Positions 36,335 through 44,965 of a stretch of DNA of 64,000 bases are shown one piece after another (position 1 is the first letter of the stretch; each line of letters begins with the position of its first letter). This stretch comes from Phycisphaerales bacterium. GTDB taxonomy: Bacteria > Planctomycetota > Phycisphaerae > Phycisphaerales > UBA1924. Made by a program: the position numbers and the translations under genes. The DNA is taken from positions 62,001-126,000 of the forward strand of contig JAIEUA010000012.1 in assembly GCA_019744815.1 (NCBI GenBank), in the 5' to 3' direction. The notes beneath the pieces were generated by a model. That model did no database searches and was not told where the DNA came from. It saw only the letters and a list, made by a program, of their open reading frames with translations.

Positions 36335-39300
36335 ATGCGATCTCGCCCATTCACTGCTCGGCTCACCGCCTCGCTCGTCTTCGCTCTCGCTGGCTCGGCC
36401 TTTGCCGCGGACACGGTTCCCCAGACCAAGGGCTACTACCGCCAGCCCGCCATCCACGGCGACACCATCGTCTTCGTCAGCGAGGGTGATCTGTGGAAGG
36501 TCGCCTCGATTGGTGGCGTCGCGACCCGTCTCACCACCGGCACCGGGGACGAGACCAATCCCGCCATCTCGCCCGACGGCAAGACCGTCGCGTTCATGGG
36601 GCAGTACGAAGGCCCGACCGAGATCTACACCATGCCGCTCGAGGGCGGCTTGCCCACCCGCCGCACGTTCGGTGCGGCACGCATGGGCTTCGTCGGCTGG
36701 ACGCCCGACGGCAAAGTGATGTTCTCCACACGCGAGCACGCGACGCTGCCTTCGTCGCAGCTTGTGGTGCTGAGCGGCGACGGAGCCCGCACGCGAGTCC
36801 CGCTCTACGAGGCCGACCAGGGCGCGTACGCCGCCGACGGCAAGACGCTGTTCTTTACGCGGCTGCCGTTCCAGGGCTCGTTCACCAAGCGCTACAAGGG
36901 CGGCTTCATCCAGCAGCTCTGGAAGTTCAGCGACGGTGATGCCGAGGCCTCGCCGCTGACGACCGACTTCGCGGGCACCAGCAAGGACGCGATGGTCTGG
37001 AACGGCCGCGTCTACTTCGCCACCGACCGCGACGGGATGATGAACATCTGGTCCATGAACCCGAGCGGCAAGGACCTGCAGCAGCACACCAAGCACGCCG
37101 AGTACGACATCGCCAGCCCCGATCTCGGCGGCGGACGCATCGTGTATCAGCACGGAGCCGACATCTGGCTGCTCGACCTCGCCAGCGGCAAGGACGCGCC
37201 CGTCGACATCTCGCTCGCCAGCGACTTCGACCAGATGCGTGAGCAGTGGATCAAGAACCCGGCGGGCTCGATCAGCGAGTGGTCGCTCTCGCCCAATGGC
37301 GATCGCCTCGCGCTCGCTGCTCGCGGGCAGGTCTTTGTCGCGCCCGCCAAGCAGGGCCGCTTTGTTGACGTGACCAAGAACAGCGGCATCCGCTACCGCC
37401 GCCCGGTCTTCCTGCCCGACGGCAAGTCGATGCTCGCGTACTCGGATCAGTCCGGCGAGGTCGAGATCTGGAAAGTCCCCGCCAACGGCGTCGGCGAAGC
37501 GACGCAGATCACCAGCGACGGCTCAATCCTCCGCTTCGACATGCTACCCAGCCCCGACGGCAAGCTCGTGGCGCATGTCGACAAGAACCAGAAGCTGTAC
37601 GTCACCAACCTCGAAGACAAGTCCACCAAGCAGGTGCTCCAGAACAAGTTCGAGGTGCCGGGCGACCTTTCGTGGTCGCCGGACTCGAAGTGGCTGCTCT
37701 TCAGCGAGTCGGCCGCCAACGCCAACGGCCAGATCAAGCTCTACTCGATCGCGACCGGACAGATCACGGACCTGACGACCGATCGCTTCAACAGCTACTC
37801 GCCCCAGTTCACGCCCGACGGCAAGTGGATCTACTTCATCTCCGACCGCCACATCGTGTCGTCGGTCGGCAGCCCGTGGGGCGCGCTGGCGCCTCAGCCG
37901 TACTTCGACCGCAAGTCGAAGCTGTACCTGATCGCGTGCAAGAAGGGAGAGCGGTCGCCGTGGCGGCCGAGCGACGAGCTCGCCCCAGCCAAGGACGAGA
38001 AGAAGGACGACAAGAAGGAAGAGAAGAAGCCCGACACCAAACCCGACACGAAGCCCGAGTACACCGGAGAGAAGAAGGACGAGCCCAAGAAGGACGACGC
38101 GAAGGGCGAAGACAAGAAGGACGCGACCAAGGACGGCAAGAAGGACGAGAAGAAGGTCCCCGACGTCGTGATCGATCTCGACGGCATCGCCGCCCGCATC
38201 GAGGAAGTGCCCTTCACCAACGGCAACTACGTCGGCCTCACTATCACCGACATGGCCCTCTTCCTCATCGACACCATCCGCGGCACCGAGACCAAGAGCA
38301 ATCTGCTCGCACTGCCCATCGGCAACGAGAAGATCGAGACCAAGACCGTTGCCGCCGATATCAACTCCTACGACCTGTCGCTCGATCGCAAGAAGCTCGT
38401 CATCCGTAAGCGAGACACCTTCTCGATCGTGGACGCCAACGCCGCCCCCGCGGAGCTTGACGGCAAGGGCGTCGATCTCTCCAAGTGGCGGTTCAGCCTC
38501 ACGCCGGTCAGGGAATGGCGGCAGATGTACACCGATGCGTGGCGTCTGCTCCGCGACTACTTCTACGCCCCCAACATGCACGGCGTGAACTGGAACAAGA
38601 TGCGCGACAAGTACGCGCCGCTCGTCGAGCGCGTCCGCACCCGCGCGGAACTCAACGACATCTTCGGCCAGCTTTCGGGTGAGCTCTCCACGCTGCACCA
38701 CTTCGTGCAGGGCGGCGATACCCGCGGGCCTTCGGACGATGTGGCGATCGCCTCGCTTGGAGCGGAACTCGTCCGCGACGCCGCCGGCTATCGCGTCGAG
38801 CGTGTGTACGACTTCGATCCCGATGAGCCCGGCGCCGTGCCGCCGCTGGCTCGTCCGGGTGTGGATGTGGTCGCCGGCGACATCATCGAGTCCATCAACG
38901 GCGTGCCGGTCCTCGCGGCCGAGCCCGCAGCACTTCTCCGCGGCAAGGCCGGGCAGCAGGTGCTGCTCCGCGTCAAGCCGGGCAAGGGTGGCGATTCGCG
39001 CGATGTCATCGTCGTCCCCGTCAACATGGGCGACGCCGCCGACATGCGCTACACCGAGTGGGAGTACACCCGCCGGAAGATCGTCGACGAGCAGGGCAAG
39101 GGCGAACTCGGTTACGTCCACCTCCGCAACATGGGCGGCGGCGAGATCACACGCTGGACCAAGAACTTCTTCCCGGTCTTCAACCGCAAGGGCCTCATCG
39201 TCGATGTCCGCCGCGCCACCGGCGGCAACATCGATAGCTGGATCCTCGGGCAGCTGCTCCGCAGGCCCTGGATGTACTGGGCCTCGCGTGTGAGCGACGA

Positions 39301-39733
39301 GTCAAGCTGGAACATGCAGCTCGCGTTCCGCGGCCACATGGTTGTGCTGTGCGATCAGTTCACCGCATCGGACGGCGAGGCTTTCGCCGAGGGCTTCAAA
39401 CGCCTCGGGTTGGGCAAGGTCATCGGCATGCGGACGTGGGGCGGCGAAGTGTGGCTCAGCTCGGGCAACCGTCTCACCGACAACGGCGTGTCGACCGCCG
39501 GCGAAACCGGCGTCTTCGGCCCCGACGGCGACGGCAAGAACATCTGGCTCATCGAAGGCCACGGCGTCGAGCCCGACATCGTCGTCGACAATCTGCCGCA
39601 CGCGACCTTCAAGGGCGAGGACGCTCAGCTCGCCGCCGCGATCAAGCACCTGCAGGAGACGATCGCCGCCAAGCCGCTGCCGGACGCCAAGGCACCCAAG
39701 TGGCCCGACAAGAGCTTCGACAACAACCGGTGA
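36335..39733 (+). CDS. Secreted Tricorn protease homologue
   Basis: Serine peptidase that degrades oligopeptides. The 1132-residue protein has a signal peptide (RLTASLVFALAGSAFA), two beta-propeller regions with TolB/WD-like blades (for example NPAISPDGKTVAFMGQYEG), a C-terminal catalytic part with a PDZ-like segment (about residues 834-885) and the peptidase block DQFTASDGEAFAEGFKRLG. The serine in ASDGE is near residue 1012 and the histidine candidate is in LSTLHHFVQGGD near residue 787. A Lys/Asp/Glu/Pro-rich stretch (about residues 548-608) interrupts the propeller region. ATG 36335 has a perfect CCGGAGG ribosome-binding site. Tricorn is cytosolic in archaea; here it is exported. Confidence 0.93.
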   Translation: MRSRPFTARLTASLVFALAGSAFAADTVPQTKGYYRQPAIHGDTIVFVSEGDLWKVASIGGVATRLTTGTGDETNPAISPDGKTVAFMGQYEGPTEIYTMPLEGGLPTRRTFGAARMGFVGWTPDGKVMFSTREHATLPSSQLVVLSGDGARTRVPLYEADQGAYAADGKTLFFTRLPFQGSFTKRYKGGFIQQLWKFSDGDAEASPLTTDFAGTSKDAMVWNGRVYFATDRDGMMNIWSMNPSGKDLQQHTKHAEYDIASPDLGGGRIVYQHGADIWLLDLASGKDAPVDISLASDFDQMREQWIKNPAGSISEWSLSPNGDRLALAARGQVFVAPAKQGRFVDVTKNSGIRYRRPVFLPDGKSMLAYSDQSGEVEIWKVPANGVGEATQITSDGSILRFDMLPSPDGKLVAHVDKNQKLYVTNLEDKSTKQVLQNKFEVPGDLSWSPDSKWLLFSESAANANGQIKLYSIATGQITDLTTDRFNSYSPQFTPDGKWIYFISDRHIVSSVGSPWGALAPQPYFDRKSKLYLIACKKGERSPWRPSDELAPAKDEKKDDKKEEKKPDTKPDTKPEYTGEKKDEPKKDDAKGEDKKDATKDGKKDEKKVPDVVIDLDGIAARIEEVPFTNGNYVGLTITDMALFLIDTIRGTETKSNLLALPIGNEKIETKTVAADINSYDLSLDRKKLVIRKRDTFSIVDANAAPAELDGKGVDLSKWRFSLTPVREWRQMYTDAWRLLRDYFYAPNMHGVNWNKMRDKYAPLVERVRTRAELNDIFGQLSGELSTLHHFVQGGDTRGPSDDVAIASLGAELVRDAAGYRVERVYDFDPDEPGAVPPLARPGVDVVAGDIIESINGVPVLAAEPAALLRGKAGQQVLLRVKPGKGGDSRDVIVVPVNMGDAADMRYTEWEYTRRKIVDEQGKGELGYVHLRNMGGGEITRWTKNFFPVFNRKGLIVDVRRATGGNIDSWILGQLLRRPWMYWASRVSDESSWNMQLAFRGHMVVLCDQFTASDGEAFAEGFKRLGLGKVIGMRTWGGEVWLSSGNRLTDNGVSTAGETGVFGPDGDGKNIWLIEGHGVEPDIVVDNLPHATFKGEDAQLAAAIKHLQETIAAKPLPDAKAPKWPDKSFDNNR

Positions 39734-39790
39734 GGAGTGGGAAAGTGTGATGGCTGAGGTTTGAGGACGACGTGTGCGGGAGGACGGGGG

Positions 39791-39809
39791 CGGGGCCTTC
39801 CAGGCCCCG
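39791..39809. repeat. GGGGCC-TTCCA-GGCCCC palindrome, intergenic
   Basis: CGGGGCC (39791-39797) and GGCCCCG (39803-39809) flank TTCCA. It is the reverse orientation of the elements at 3396-3416 and 55274-55294. It sits just upstream of the terminator at 39837. Confidence 0.75.
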
Positions 39810-39836
39810 GCGCAGAACTCCCAAGGCGACAACAAC

Positions 39837-39866
39837 AAAGCCGGAGCCACAAAGGCTCCGGCTTTT
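39837..39866 (+). terminator. Bidirectional Rho-independent terminator
   Basis: CCGGAGCC (39841-39848) and GGCTCCGG (39854-39861) with an ACAAA loop, preceded by AAAG and followed by CTTTT. It serves the Tricorn gene on one side and the converging NHL-repeat gene on the other. Confidence 0.92.
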
Positions 39867-39910
39867 GGTTGCGTAGGACTGGAACACTCCAAACCGTCGG
39901 ATCAATCCGG

Positions 39911-40858
39911 TCATTCACGGCGACGCCGCGCCATCACGAGTGACGACGCCAACAACACCACCGCTCCGCCCGGCGTCGGAATGATCGTGATGAACGCCGG
40001 CAGGTTCAGATCCGACGTGGTGTTATCCGCAAACACCCCGACGAACGCGCCGGTCTTCGCGTTGTACTTCAAGATCTTGTTGTTCGCAGACGTCACGTAC
40101 AGGAATCCATCAGCCCCGAAGGCCATACCGATCGGCGTCTGCAACCCACCCGATCCCGCGGCGACGAAGTTGCCTTGGTTGACACCGTTCAGCGCGTTGC
40201 GTTTCTGCACCGCGTTGCCGGTCTCGGTGGTGATGTAGAACGACCCGTTGAACCACTCGAACGTGCGAGGGCGTCCGATGCTGCCGATGAACGTGCTGAT
40301 CAGCGACCCGGTCGTGCCGTTGTACTTGAGAACGCAGTTGTTGTTGTAGCTTGGGACGTACAAGTTCCCATCGGGCCCGAACGAGATCCCGTTGTCGGCG
40401 CCGCTCAGCCCGCCGCTGCCGGCGGTGACAAAGTCGGACACGAACCCGCCGCTGCTGTTGTACTTGCGGACCTTGCTGCCGTTGAAGCTCGCAACATAGG
40501 CATTGCCCGCCCCGTCCCAAGTGATGCCGGTGGGGGAGTCGAGCCCCGCGTCGTTGATGAAGTCGTCGAGGTACGCTCCGGTGCTGGCGCTGAAGCGGAC
40601 GATCCGGTTGTTGCCCTCGCTGGCGACGTAGATCTTCCCGTCGGGCCCCATGCGGGCGCACAGCGGGCCCGACAGATTCCCCGCGGCGTCGAGCGTGCCG
40701 ATCAGCCCGCCCGACATGTCGTAGCGGTAGACCTTGTTGCTGGAGAAGCCGCACACCAGCATCTCTTTGGCCTGGGCCCCCGCAGCCAGAAGTAAGGTTC
40801 CCACCACCGCGGCCAGCCGCGCGCCTTGGCGGAACTCGTTTCCGAACGTTAAACGCAT
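39911..40858 (-). CDS. Secreted NHL-repeat beta-propeller protein with PEP-CTERM-like tail
   Basis: The 315-residue product has a signal peptide (GARLAAVVGTLLLAAGAQA). It contains six or so NHL/YVTN-like blades, such as KVYRYDMSGGLIGTLDAAG, GPDGKIYVASEGNNRIVRFS and FGPDGNLYVPSYNNNCVLKY. The C-terminus reads IPTPGGAVVLLASSLVMAR followed by RRRE: a proline-containing motif, hydrophobic helix and basic end, as in PEP-CTERM-like sorting signals. No exosortase gene is in this window. ATG 40858 is preceded by GGAGGAG at good spacing. Confidence 0.85.
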   Translation of the reverse strand: MRLTFGNEFRQGARLAAVVGTLLLAAGAQAKEMLVCGFSSNKVYRYDMSGGLIGTLDAAGNLSGPLCARMGPDGKIYVASEGNNRIVRFSASTGAYLDDFINDAGLDSPTGITWDGAGNAYVASFNGSKVRKYNSSGGFVSDFVTAGSGGLSGADNGISFGPDGNLYVPSYNNNCVLKYNGTTGSLISTFIGSIGRPRTFEWFNGSFYITTETGNAVQKRNALNGVNQGNFVAAGSGGLQTPIGMAFGADGFLYVTSANNKILKYNAKTGAFVGVFADNTTSDLNLPAFITIIPTPGGAVVLLASSLVMARRRRE

Positions 40859-41497
40859 GAGCATCTCCTCCGGAGGGTGGACGAACGACAAAGCCGTCGC
40901 CCCCGAGCGGAGGGCGACGACCCCTGAAACGAGTGTCACCGGCTTTGTGGATCGCCGCTTGCACTCTCTTGCTCATCACCGCAAGGTGGCATTACCCGGG
41001 CCGTCGCGAGCCCGCGTCGGGGGGGCCGCCAGGGGCGTGGAGTTCAGGAGACCAAGACCCGCAAAAACACCGCACGCTCCATGAAGGACGTGCAAAACCT
41101 CCCTGCCATCGAGCCTCTCCTCCGGGATAGTTGTTCGTCCCTCGCCTACCTTGAAGGGTTGGTAAACTCCAACGGATTAGGGATATGTCCGGCATTTTTA
41201 CCCTGACACACCCGATCGTTCTTGGTAAGCTGTTTGGATGAGCACTCGCACGACGTCAGGAGGACGGCCGCTGAGCACGGACAAGCACCGCGACCTCTCG
41301 ACGCCCCGTTCGGGCTCCGTCGGTTCGCTCACCAACAATCGACCTTTCCGCTGAGTTCGACAAGACCACGCCGCAGTTCGGGCGATCGCCCACCGTCCAC
41401 CCGTACCACGCCGAGCGGCACCCGCCGACTCGAAAACGATCACGAAGAAAAGGGCCGCGAGCGGTGCTCGCGGAAGTCCGAGGAAGAAGGAACAGCC
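40859..41497. other. Divergent intergenic region between the NHL gene and the prepilin gene
   Basis: No gene recognised. It holds the leader of both neighbours, a two-stem inverted-repeat structure (40888-40948) on the NHL side and the AAGAAGGAAC ribosome-binding site of the prepilin gene at 41485-41494. The open frame reaching back from the prepilin to 41222 has no protein-like composition (many Arg, Ser, Thr and Pro) and is probably not translated. No promoter could be assigned with confidence. Confidence 0.6.
40888..40948 (-). promoter_or_regulatory. Structured leader upstream of the NHL-repeat gene
   Basis: Two nested inverted repeats: outer ACAAAGCC (40888-40895) with GGCTTTGT (40941-40948) and inner GTCGCCC (40896-40902) with GGGCGAC (40912-40918). 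On the minus strand this would lie 30-90 bases before the NHL start codon, in the mRNA leader. No known riboswitch consensus was recognised. Confidence 0.35.
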
Positions 41498-42727
41498 ATG
41501 CCGACCCAGACGAGCCGCGTTCTTCTCAGCCGTTCGACGAACCTGTGTACAGCCCGCAAGGCCGCCCGCGGCTTCACGCTGATCGAGCTCCTGGTCGCGA
41601 TCGCGATCATCGCGCTGTTGATCTCGATCCTGCTGCCGTCGCTGGGGGCGGCGCGGAGGTCGGCGCGAAATGTCATTTGTCAGAACAACCTTCGCCAAGT
41701 TGCGATTGCGCAGAGCGGGTACGCGTCCACGAATAAGGATTGGCTCGCCGGGTCGCCTTCGACCAGCGGCTTCGCAGCCGCGGGATCACCAACAGCGAGC
41801 GGTCCGTACAACGGATCGCAGTCCATCAAAACCGTTGAACCCGTGTTCAATGGCGTGTCCACCCAGTCCTACGACTGGATGGGGCCGCTGCTCTCCGACA
41901 TCGGGCAGCGAGGCCCTGGCGAAGGATTGCCCGCCGACAGACTTTCGGGCCAACAGGGTGATCGCGTTCGGGCGGATCGCATGAACTGGTACACCCGCGT
42001 GAATTCGTTCCAGTGTCCGGAGAACAACTTCGAGGCAAAGCCTTGGGCGGCTGGATCTTCTCCGCCGGAATACTTCACTGTGCAACGCATGTACTCGTAC
42101 GCGATGTGTACACAGTTCTTGTCTACGGTTGATAAACCGGTGCTGGGAACCGGGCAGTCGAGCGGTCAGCCGCGAATTGCCGATCGCGGGGGATTTGTCC
42201 CGATGTTCAGCCGAGTTGGAACGCCTTCGCAGAAAGGCATGATTTTCGACGGTCACCGATATGCCAACGCCGGCGCGACTACCGATGACAACGTCCCCGA
42301 CTACGACTACGCAATCAACGCAACGATGGGCGGAGCCTTCTCAGACGTCGGTCCCTGGTGGCGCAGCAGCAACGATGGCAGCCGCGCGCTGAGTCGGTTC
42401 GCCGCTCCCGGCGAGGCCGCCGGGCCTTGGGATTCGGGCAACAGAGTCGACGCGCGATTCTGGGCATTCCGTCACGGAGTGAAGAAAATCACTCCTGTGG
42501 ATGGAGCCAAGACGGCCTCGGGCGGTGTCCAGTGTCGAGGCAACGTCGGGTTCTTTGATGGCCACGTCGAACTAATGGACGATCTCCAGGCGACGAATCC
42601 CATGCTCTGGATGCCAACGGGCACGCGACTCCGGACGACGTTGGATGCTTGGAACTCAACCCGGCGAGCTTTCCCACAGCAGACTCGATCCGGAACCTTC
42701 TCGACCAGCGAGTACGTGTTCCCCTGA
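41498..42727 (+). CDS. Planctomycete-type prepilin-like protein
   Basis: The N-terminus has basic residues then [18 protein letters not shown], the type IV prepilin methylation/cleavage motif (cleavage before Phe). The 409-residue body is the large globular head typical of planctomycete prepilin-like proteins and ends with [15 protein letters not shown], a DG-type signature. It would be processed by a prepilin peptidase (not in the window). The next gene encodes a small membrane protein that often accompanies this family. ATG 41498 has a good ribosome-binding site. Confidence 0.88.
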   Translation: MPTQTSRVLLSRSTNLCTARKAARGFTLIELLVAIAIIALLISILLPSLGAARRSARNVICQNNLRQVAIAQSGYASTNKDWLAGSPSTSGFAAAGSPTASGPYNGSQSIKTVEPVFNGVSTQSYDWMGPLLSDIGQRGPGEGLPADRLSGQQGDRVRADRMNWYTRVNSFQCPENNFEAKPWAAGSSPPEYFTVQRMYSYAMCTQFLSTVDKPVLGTGQSSGQPRIADRGGFVPMFSRVGTPSQKGMIFDGHRYANAGATTDDNVPDYDYAINATMGGAFSDVGPWWRSSNDGSRALSRFAAPGEAAGPWDSGNRVDARFWAFRHGVKKITPVDGAKTASGGVQCRGNVGFFDGHVELMDDLQATNPMLWMPTGTRLRTTLDAWNSTRRAFPQQTRSGTFSTSEYVFP

Positions 42728-42773
42728 AGAGCCCTGAGATGGACCCTGCCTCGTCAGCTCACGGAAGCAACGA

Positions 42774-43289
42774 ATGACCTCATCGAACACAAGTCGTGCA
42801 CACGGCTCCTTACTCGTCGAGGAAGACGATCACGCAAGCAAGCCGGTAAAGAAAAGCCGCCCGACGACGACCTCCGGTCGGACGATTGGGATTGTTGTTC
42901 TGGTCTTGGTGTCGATCGGCTTGCTTGTTTATTCGGTGGCATCAACGTATCGGGCATGGTCCACCAGTCCTAGCCGAGCGGCGTTTCTGATGACCATGAT
43001 GGACTCCGAGACCGGTGAAGTTTTCACCGGAGTCGATATCAAGAGCGATAAGACCATCCCGTTCGCGAACCCGAAGACTGGGAAGCGGACGCTATTCCCT
43101 GTGGAGTCTTGCTACTGGACGCGTGACGGCAAGGCGAAGATGGAACCGACCTTTGTCATTCTGAACGAGCGGCTCGGAAAGCCAGGGCAAACGCTGTGCC
43201 CCGACTGCGGAAAACCCGTCAAGAGGTTCAATCCTCGGCCTCCCGACAACCTCATGCAGGCCGCTTGGGAAGCGTCTCAAAGAAAATAG
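42774..43289 (+). CDS. Small single-helix membrane protein with CxxC motif, partner of the prepilin gene
   Basis: A 171-residue protein with an N-terminal cytoplasmic part, one helix (TIGIVVLVLVSIGLLVYSV) and a domain containing FPVESCYWTRDGKAKMEPTF and LCPDCGKPVKRFNPRPP. The pattern occurs in planctomycetes beside prepilin-like genes; role unknown, perhaps assembly or surface display. Starts 46 bases after the prepilin stop, so the two are probably co-transcribed. Confidence 0.72.
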   Translation: MTSSNTSRAHGSLLVEEDDHASKPVKKSRPTTTSGRTIGIVVLVLVSIGLLVYSVASTYRAWSTSPSRAAFLMTMMDSETGEVFTGVDIKSDKTIPFANPKTGKRTLFPVESCYWTRDGKAKMEPTFVILNERLGKPGQTLCPDCGKPVKRFNPRPPDNLMQAAWEASQRK

Positions 43290-43373
43290 TGTAGCTAAAA
43301 CCATTATTTTAGAATACTTAGAGAACGCTAGCGGATTGTGCCAGAACAACAAGCGAATTAATTCGTAGATTAT

Positions 43374-43392
43374 TTGCCAACAGGATTGGCAA
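43374..43392 (+). promoter_or_regulatory. Inverted repeat just before the ribosome-binding site of the lower-GC dockerin gene
   Basis: TTGCCAA (43374-43380) and TTGGCAA (43386-43392) with a CAGGA spacer end at the first base of the AAGGAG ribosome-binding site. It may be an operator or a hairpin that masks the site. The whole 43290-43403 spacer is AT-rich, unlike its surroundings. Confidence 0.4.
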
Positions 43393-43403
43393 AGGAGAAA
43401 TCT

Positions 43404-44762
43404 ATGAATTACGACCGATCGGCGATTGGGGCGTTTCTCAGTGTCGCGGGTATGGCCTGTGCAGCTTCGTTCTGTACGCACCTTGCGATCGCGTGTCCGA
43501 CACCTCTGCCGACATACGGGACGACTGTCACAACTAGGTCGTATCTAACGTATTCAGCGACCCCGGTGGGTACACCGACCGTTTGCGCGAATGCAGTGGC
43601 ATTTGCGGGTGGTGCGTGTGTCGCCACCTGCGATCCTTCAGAGATTTATGGAGCGAATTCGTCGGGCCAAGCTTTTTCATCCTGTTCCCAGGCAGTAGCT
43701 GCCCAAGGTGGTGGTGGCTGCATTTACGGAGACTCGCAAGCAAACTCGTCTGCCTCGAGAACCATCGGAGTTGGAAATCCGCTTGAAAGTGGCCCAGTTG
43801 TGACAACGATTGCACGTACTTCAATGGGCAATGTGGGCGACTCACATCGAAATGATGTAATCATCGGAAGCTGGGCCTCGGCCACGGGCGGGGTAACAAT
43901 AAGCAATCCCGGCGTTCAAATGAATTTCGCAACCGAGACTTCAGTCGTTATTCACTTGATCGAAGCCCCTGGACTGCGGTCCGTCTTTCCGCCAATTGGG
44001 GGAAACGTGCAGCGACTTGCTCGGTTGTCAACGGTCAACGGCGTTACTACGGCCCAGACGCTAGGATATCTAAGCGACATCGGTGCTACCTTCGGTACTG
44101 GATCGCAGGTTGGCGATGATATAACCTATACGCTTCCTGCGGTATCCCAGAGCGTGGGGGTTGGTGACGTCGAGATAACTTCAACGGTCACTACCGTCAA
44201 CGACGCTTTGTATGACGTGAACGGGGATGGGGCTTTTGACTCGGAGGACCCTGCGTGGGTTCGCGCCAATTTTCGCTCGATTGATACGGAGCTAGAGAAC
44301 CCCAATATCGTCAAGGGTAACTATGTCGTAGATGGAGCCGTGGATGAGGCTGATGCGGTCTTCCTCGAAAGCATCCTTGAAAAGGTTGGTCCATCTGGCA
44401 TCGCTGGCGACGTTAACAGCGATGGAGTGTTGGATTGTCAAGACTCCTACGGTGCGTTGTCGTTCTTTGATTCCCAGATTGGACAAACTGGGTACGTGTA
44501 TGCCCTCGACATGAACCGCGATGGATTTGTCGATCAGAGTGACAAGTCGGCCTTCTTCATTTTGGTAAATCAGTGTGATTTCAATCAGGACGGTTCTGTC
44601 GACGACGGCGACTTCGTCATTTTTACCGCCGCGTACAACATTCTCGACTGCGCGGATCCGCTGATGCCAGCGTACTGCCCCGCCGACCTAAACCTTGACG
44701 GTGTCGTCGATGATGCCGATTTTGCGATCTTCTATGTCCGCTACAACGCGGTCACGTGCTGA
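43404..44762 (+). CDS. Secreted protein with dockerin-like C-terminus, lower GC than its surroundings
   Basis: A 452-residue protein with a signal peptide (AIGAFLSVAGMACAASFC) and a Cys-rich N-terminal part (TPTVCANAVAFAGGACVATC). The C-terminus has several calcium-loop-like segments (DVNGDGAFDSEDPAW, GDVNSDGVLDCQDSY, DMNRDGFVDQSDK) and ends in the same dockerin-like pair found in the gene at 5470 (CDFNQDGSVDDGDFVIF and CPADLNLDGVVDDADFAIF). AAGGAG lies ideally before ATG 43404. Its GC is clearly lower (about 50-60% in sampled lines) than the flanking genes, so acquisition by transfer is possible. Function unknown; probably surface-attached. Confidence 0.8.
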   Translation: MNYDRSAIGAFLSVAGMACAASFCTHLAIACPTPLPTYGTTVTTRSYLTYSATPVGTPTVCANAVAFAGGACVATCDPSEIYGANSSGQAFSSCSQAVAAQGGGGCIYGDSQANSSASRTIGVGNPLESGPVVTTIARTSMGNVGDSHRNDVIIGSWASATGGVTISNPGVQMNFATETSVVIHLIEAPGLRSVFPPIGGNVQRLARLSTVNGVTTAQTLGYLSDIGATFGTGSQVGDDITYTLPAVSQSVGVGDVEITSTVTTVNDALYDVNGDGAFDSEDPAWVRANFRSIDTELENPNIVKGNYVVDGAVDEADAVFLESILEKVGPSGIAGDVNSDGVLDCQDSYGALSFFDSQIGQTGYVYALDMNRDGFVDQSDKSAFFILVNQCDFNQDGSVDDGDFVIFTAAYNILDCADPLMPAYCPADLNLDGVVDDADFAIFYVRYNAVTC

Positions 44763-44782
44763 TCAGAGCAGCATTTCGCGCT

Positions 44783-44810
44783 ACGCCCGCTCACGCGGGC
44801 GTATTTGTTT
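44783..44810 (+). terminator. Rho-independent terminator after the dockerin gene
   Basis: Stem ACGCCCGC (44783-44790) and GCGGGCGT (44795-44802) with a TCAC loop, followed by ATTTGTTT. It starts 20 bases after the stop codon. Confidence 0.85.
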
Positions 44811-44824
44811 GCATCCAGTCAAGC

Positions 44825-44899
44825 ATGCCCGACAGGAGTTGAACCTGTAACCTCTACCTTCGGAGGAGAGCGCTCTGTCCATTTGGGCATTCAGGGCAC
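44825..44899 (-). tRNA. Degenerate tRNA-Arg(CCG)-like sequence
   Basis: Read on the minus strand, 75 bases fold roughly as a tRNA. The T arm is intact (ACAGG, loop TTCAACT, CCTGT). The anticodon loop is CTCCGAA, giving anticodon CCG. The acceptor pairs six of seven positions (GTGCCCT with CGGGCAT). It has flaws: one mismatch in the anticodon stem, a mismatched D stem (GCCC/GAGC) and a linker two bases too long before the D arm; no CCA is encoded. The stretch from the D loop onward is very similar to bacterial tRNA-Arg(CCG) as I remember it. It may be a decayed or mobile-element-borne tRNA rather than a working one. Confidence 0.45.
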
Positions 44900-44965
44900 A
44901 GAGACTCATGATCGTGCGCTGGGGCACCAGGTGGGACCGCATCACTAAGGTGCTGGCAGCGCTCG

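Noticed and set aside
41222-41497. Upstream extension of the prepilin frame
   Set aside because: The extension has no prepilin-like or protein-like features; the basic leader and GFTLIE motif begin at ATG 41498 with a good ribosome-binding site.
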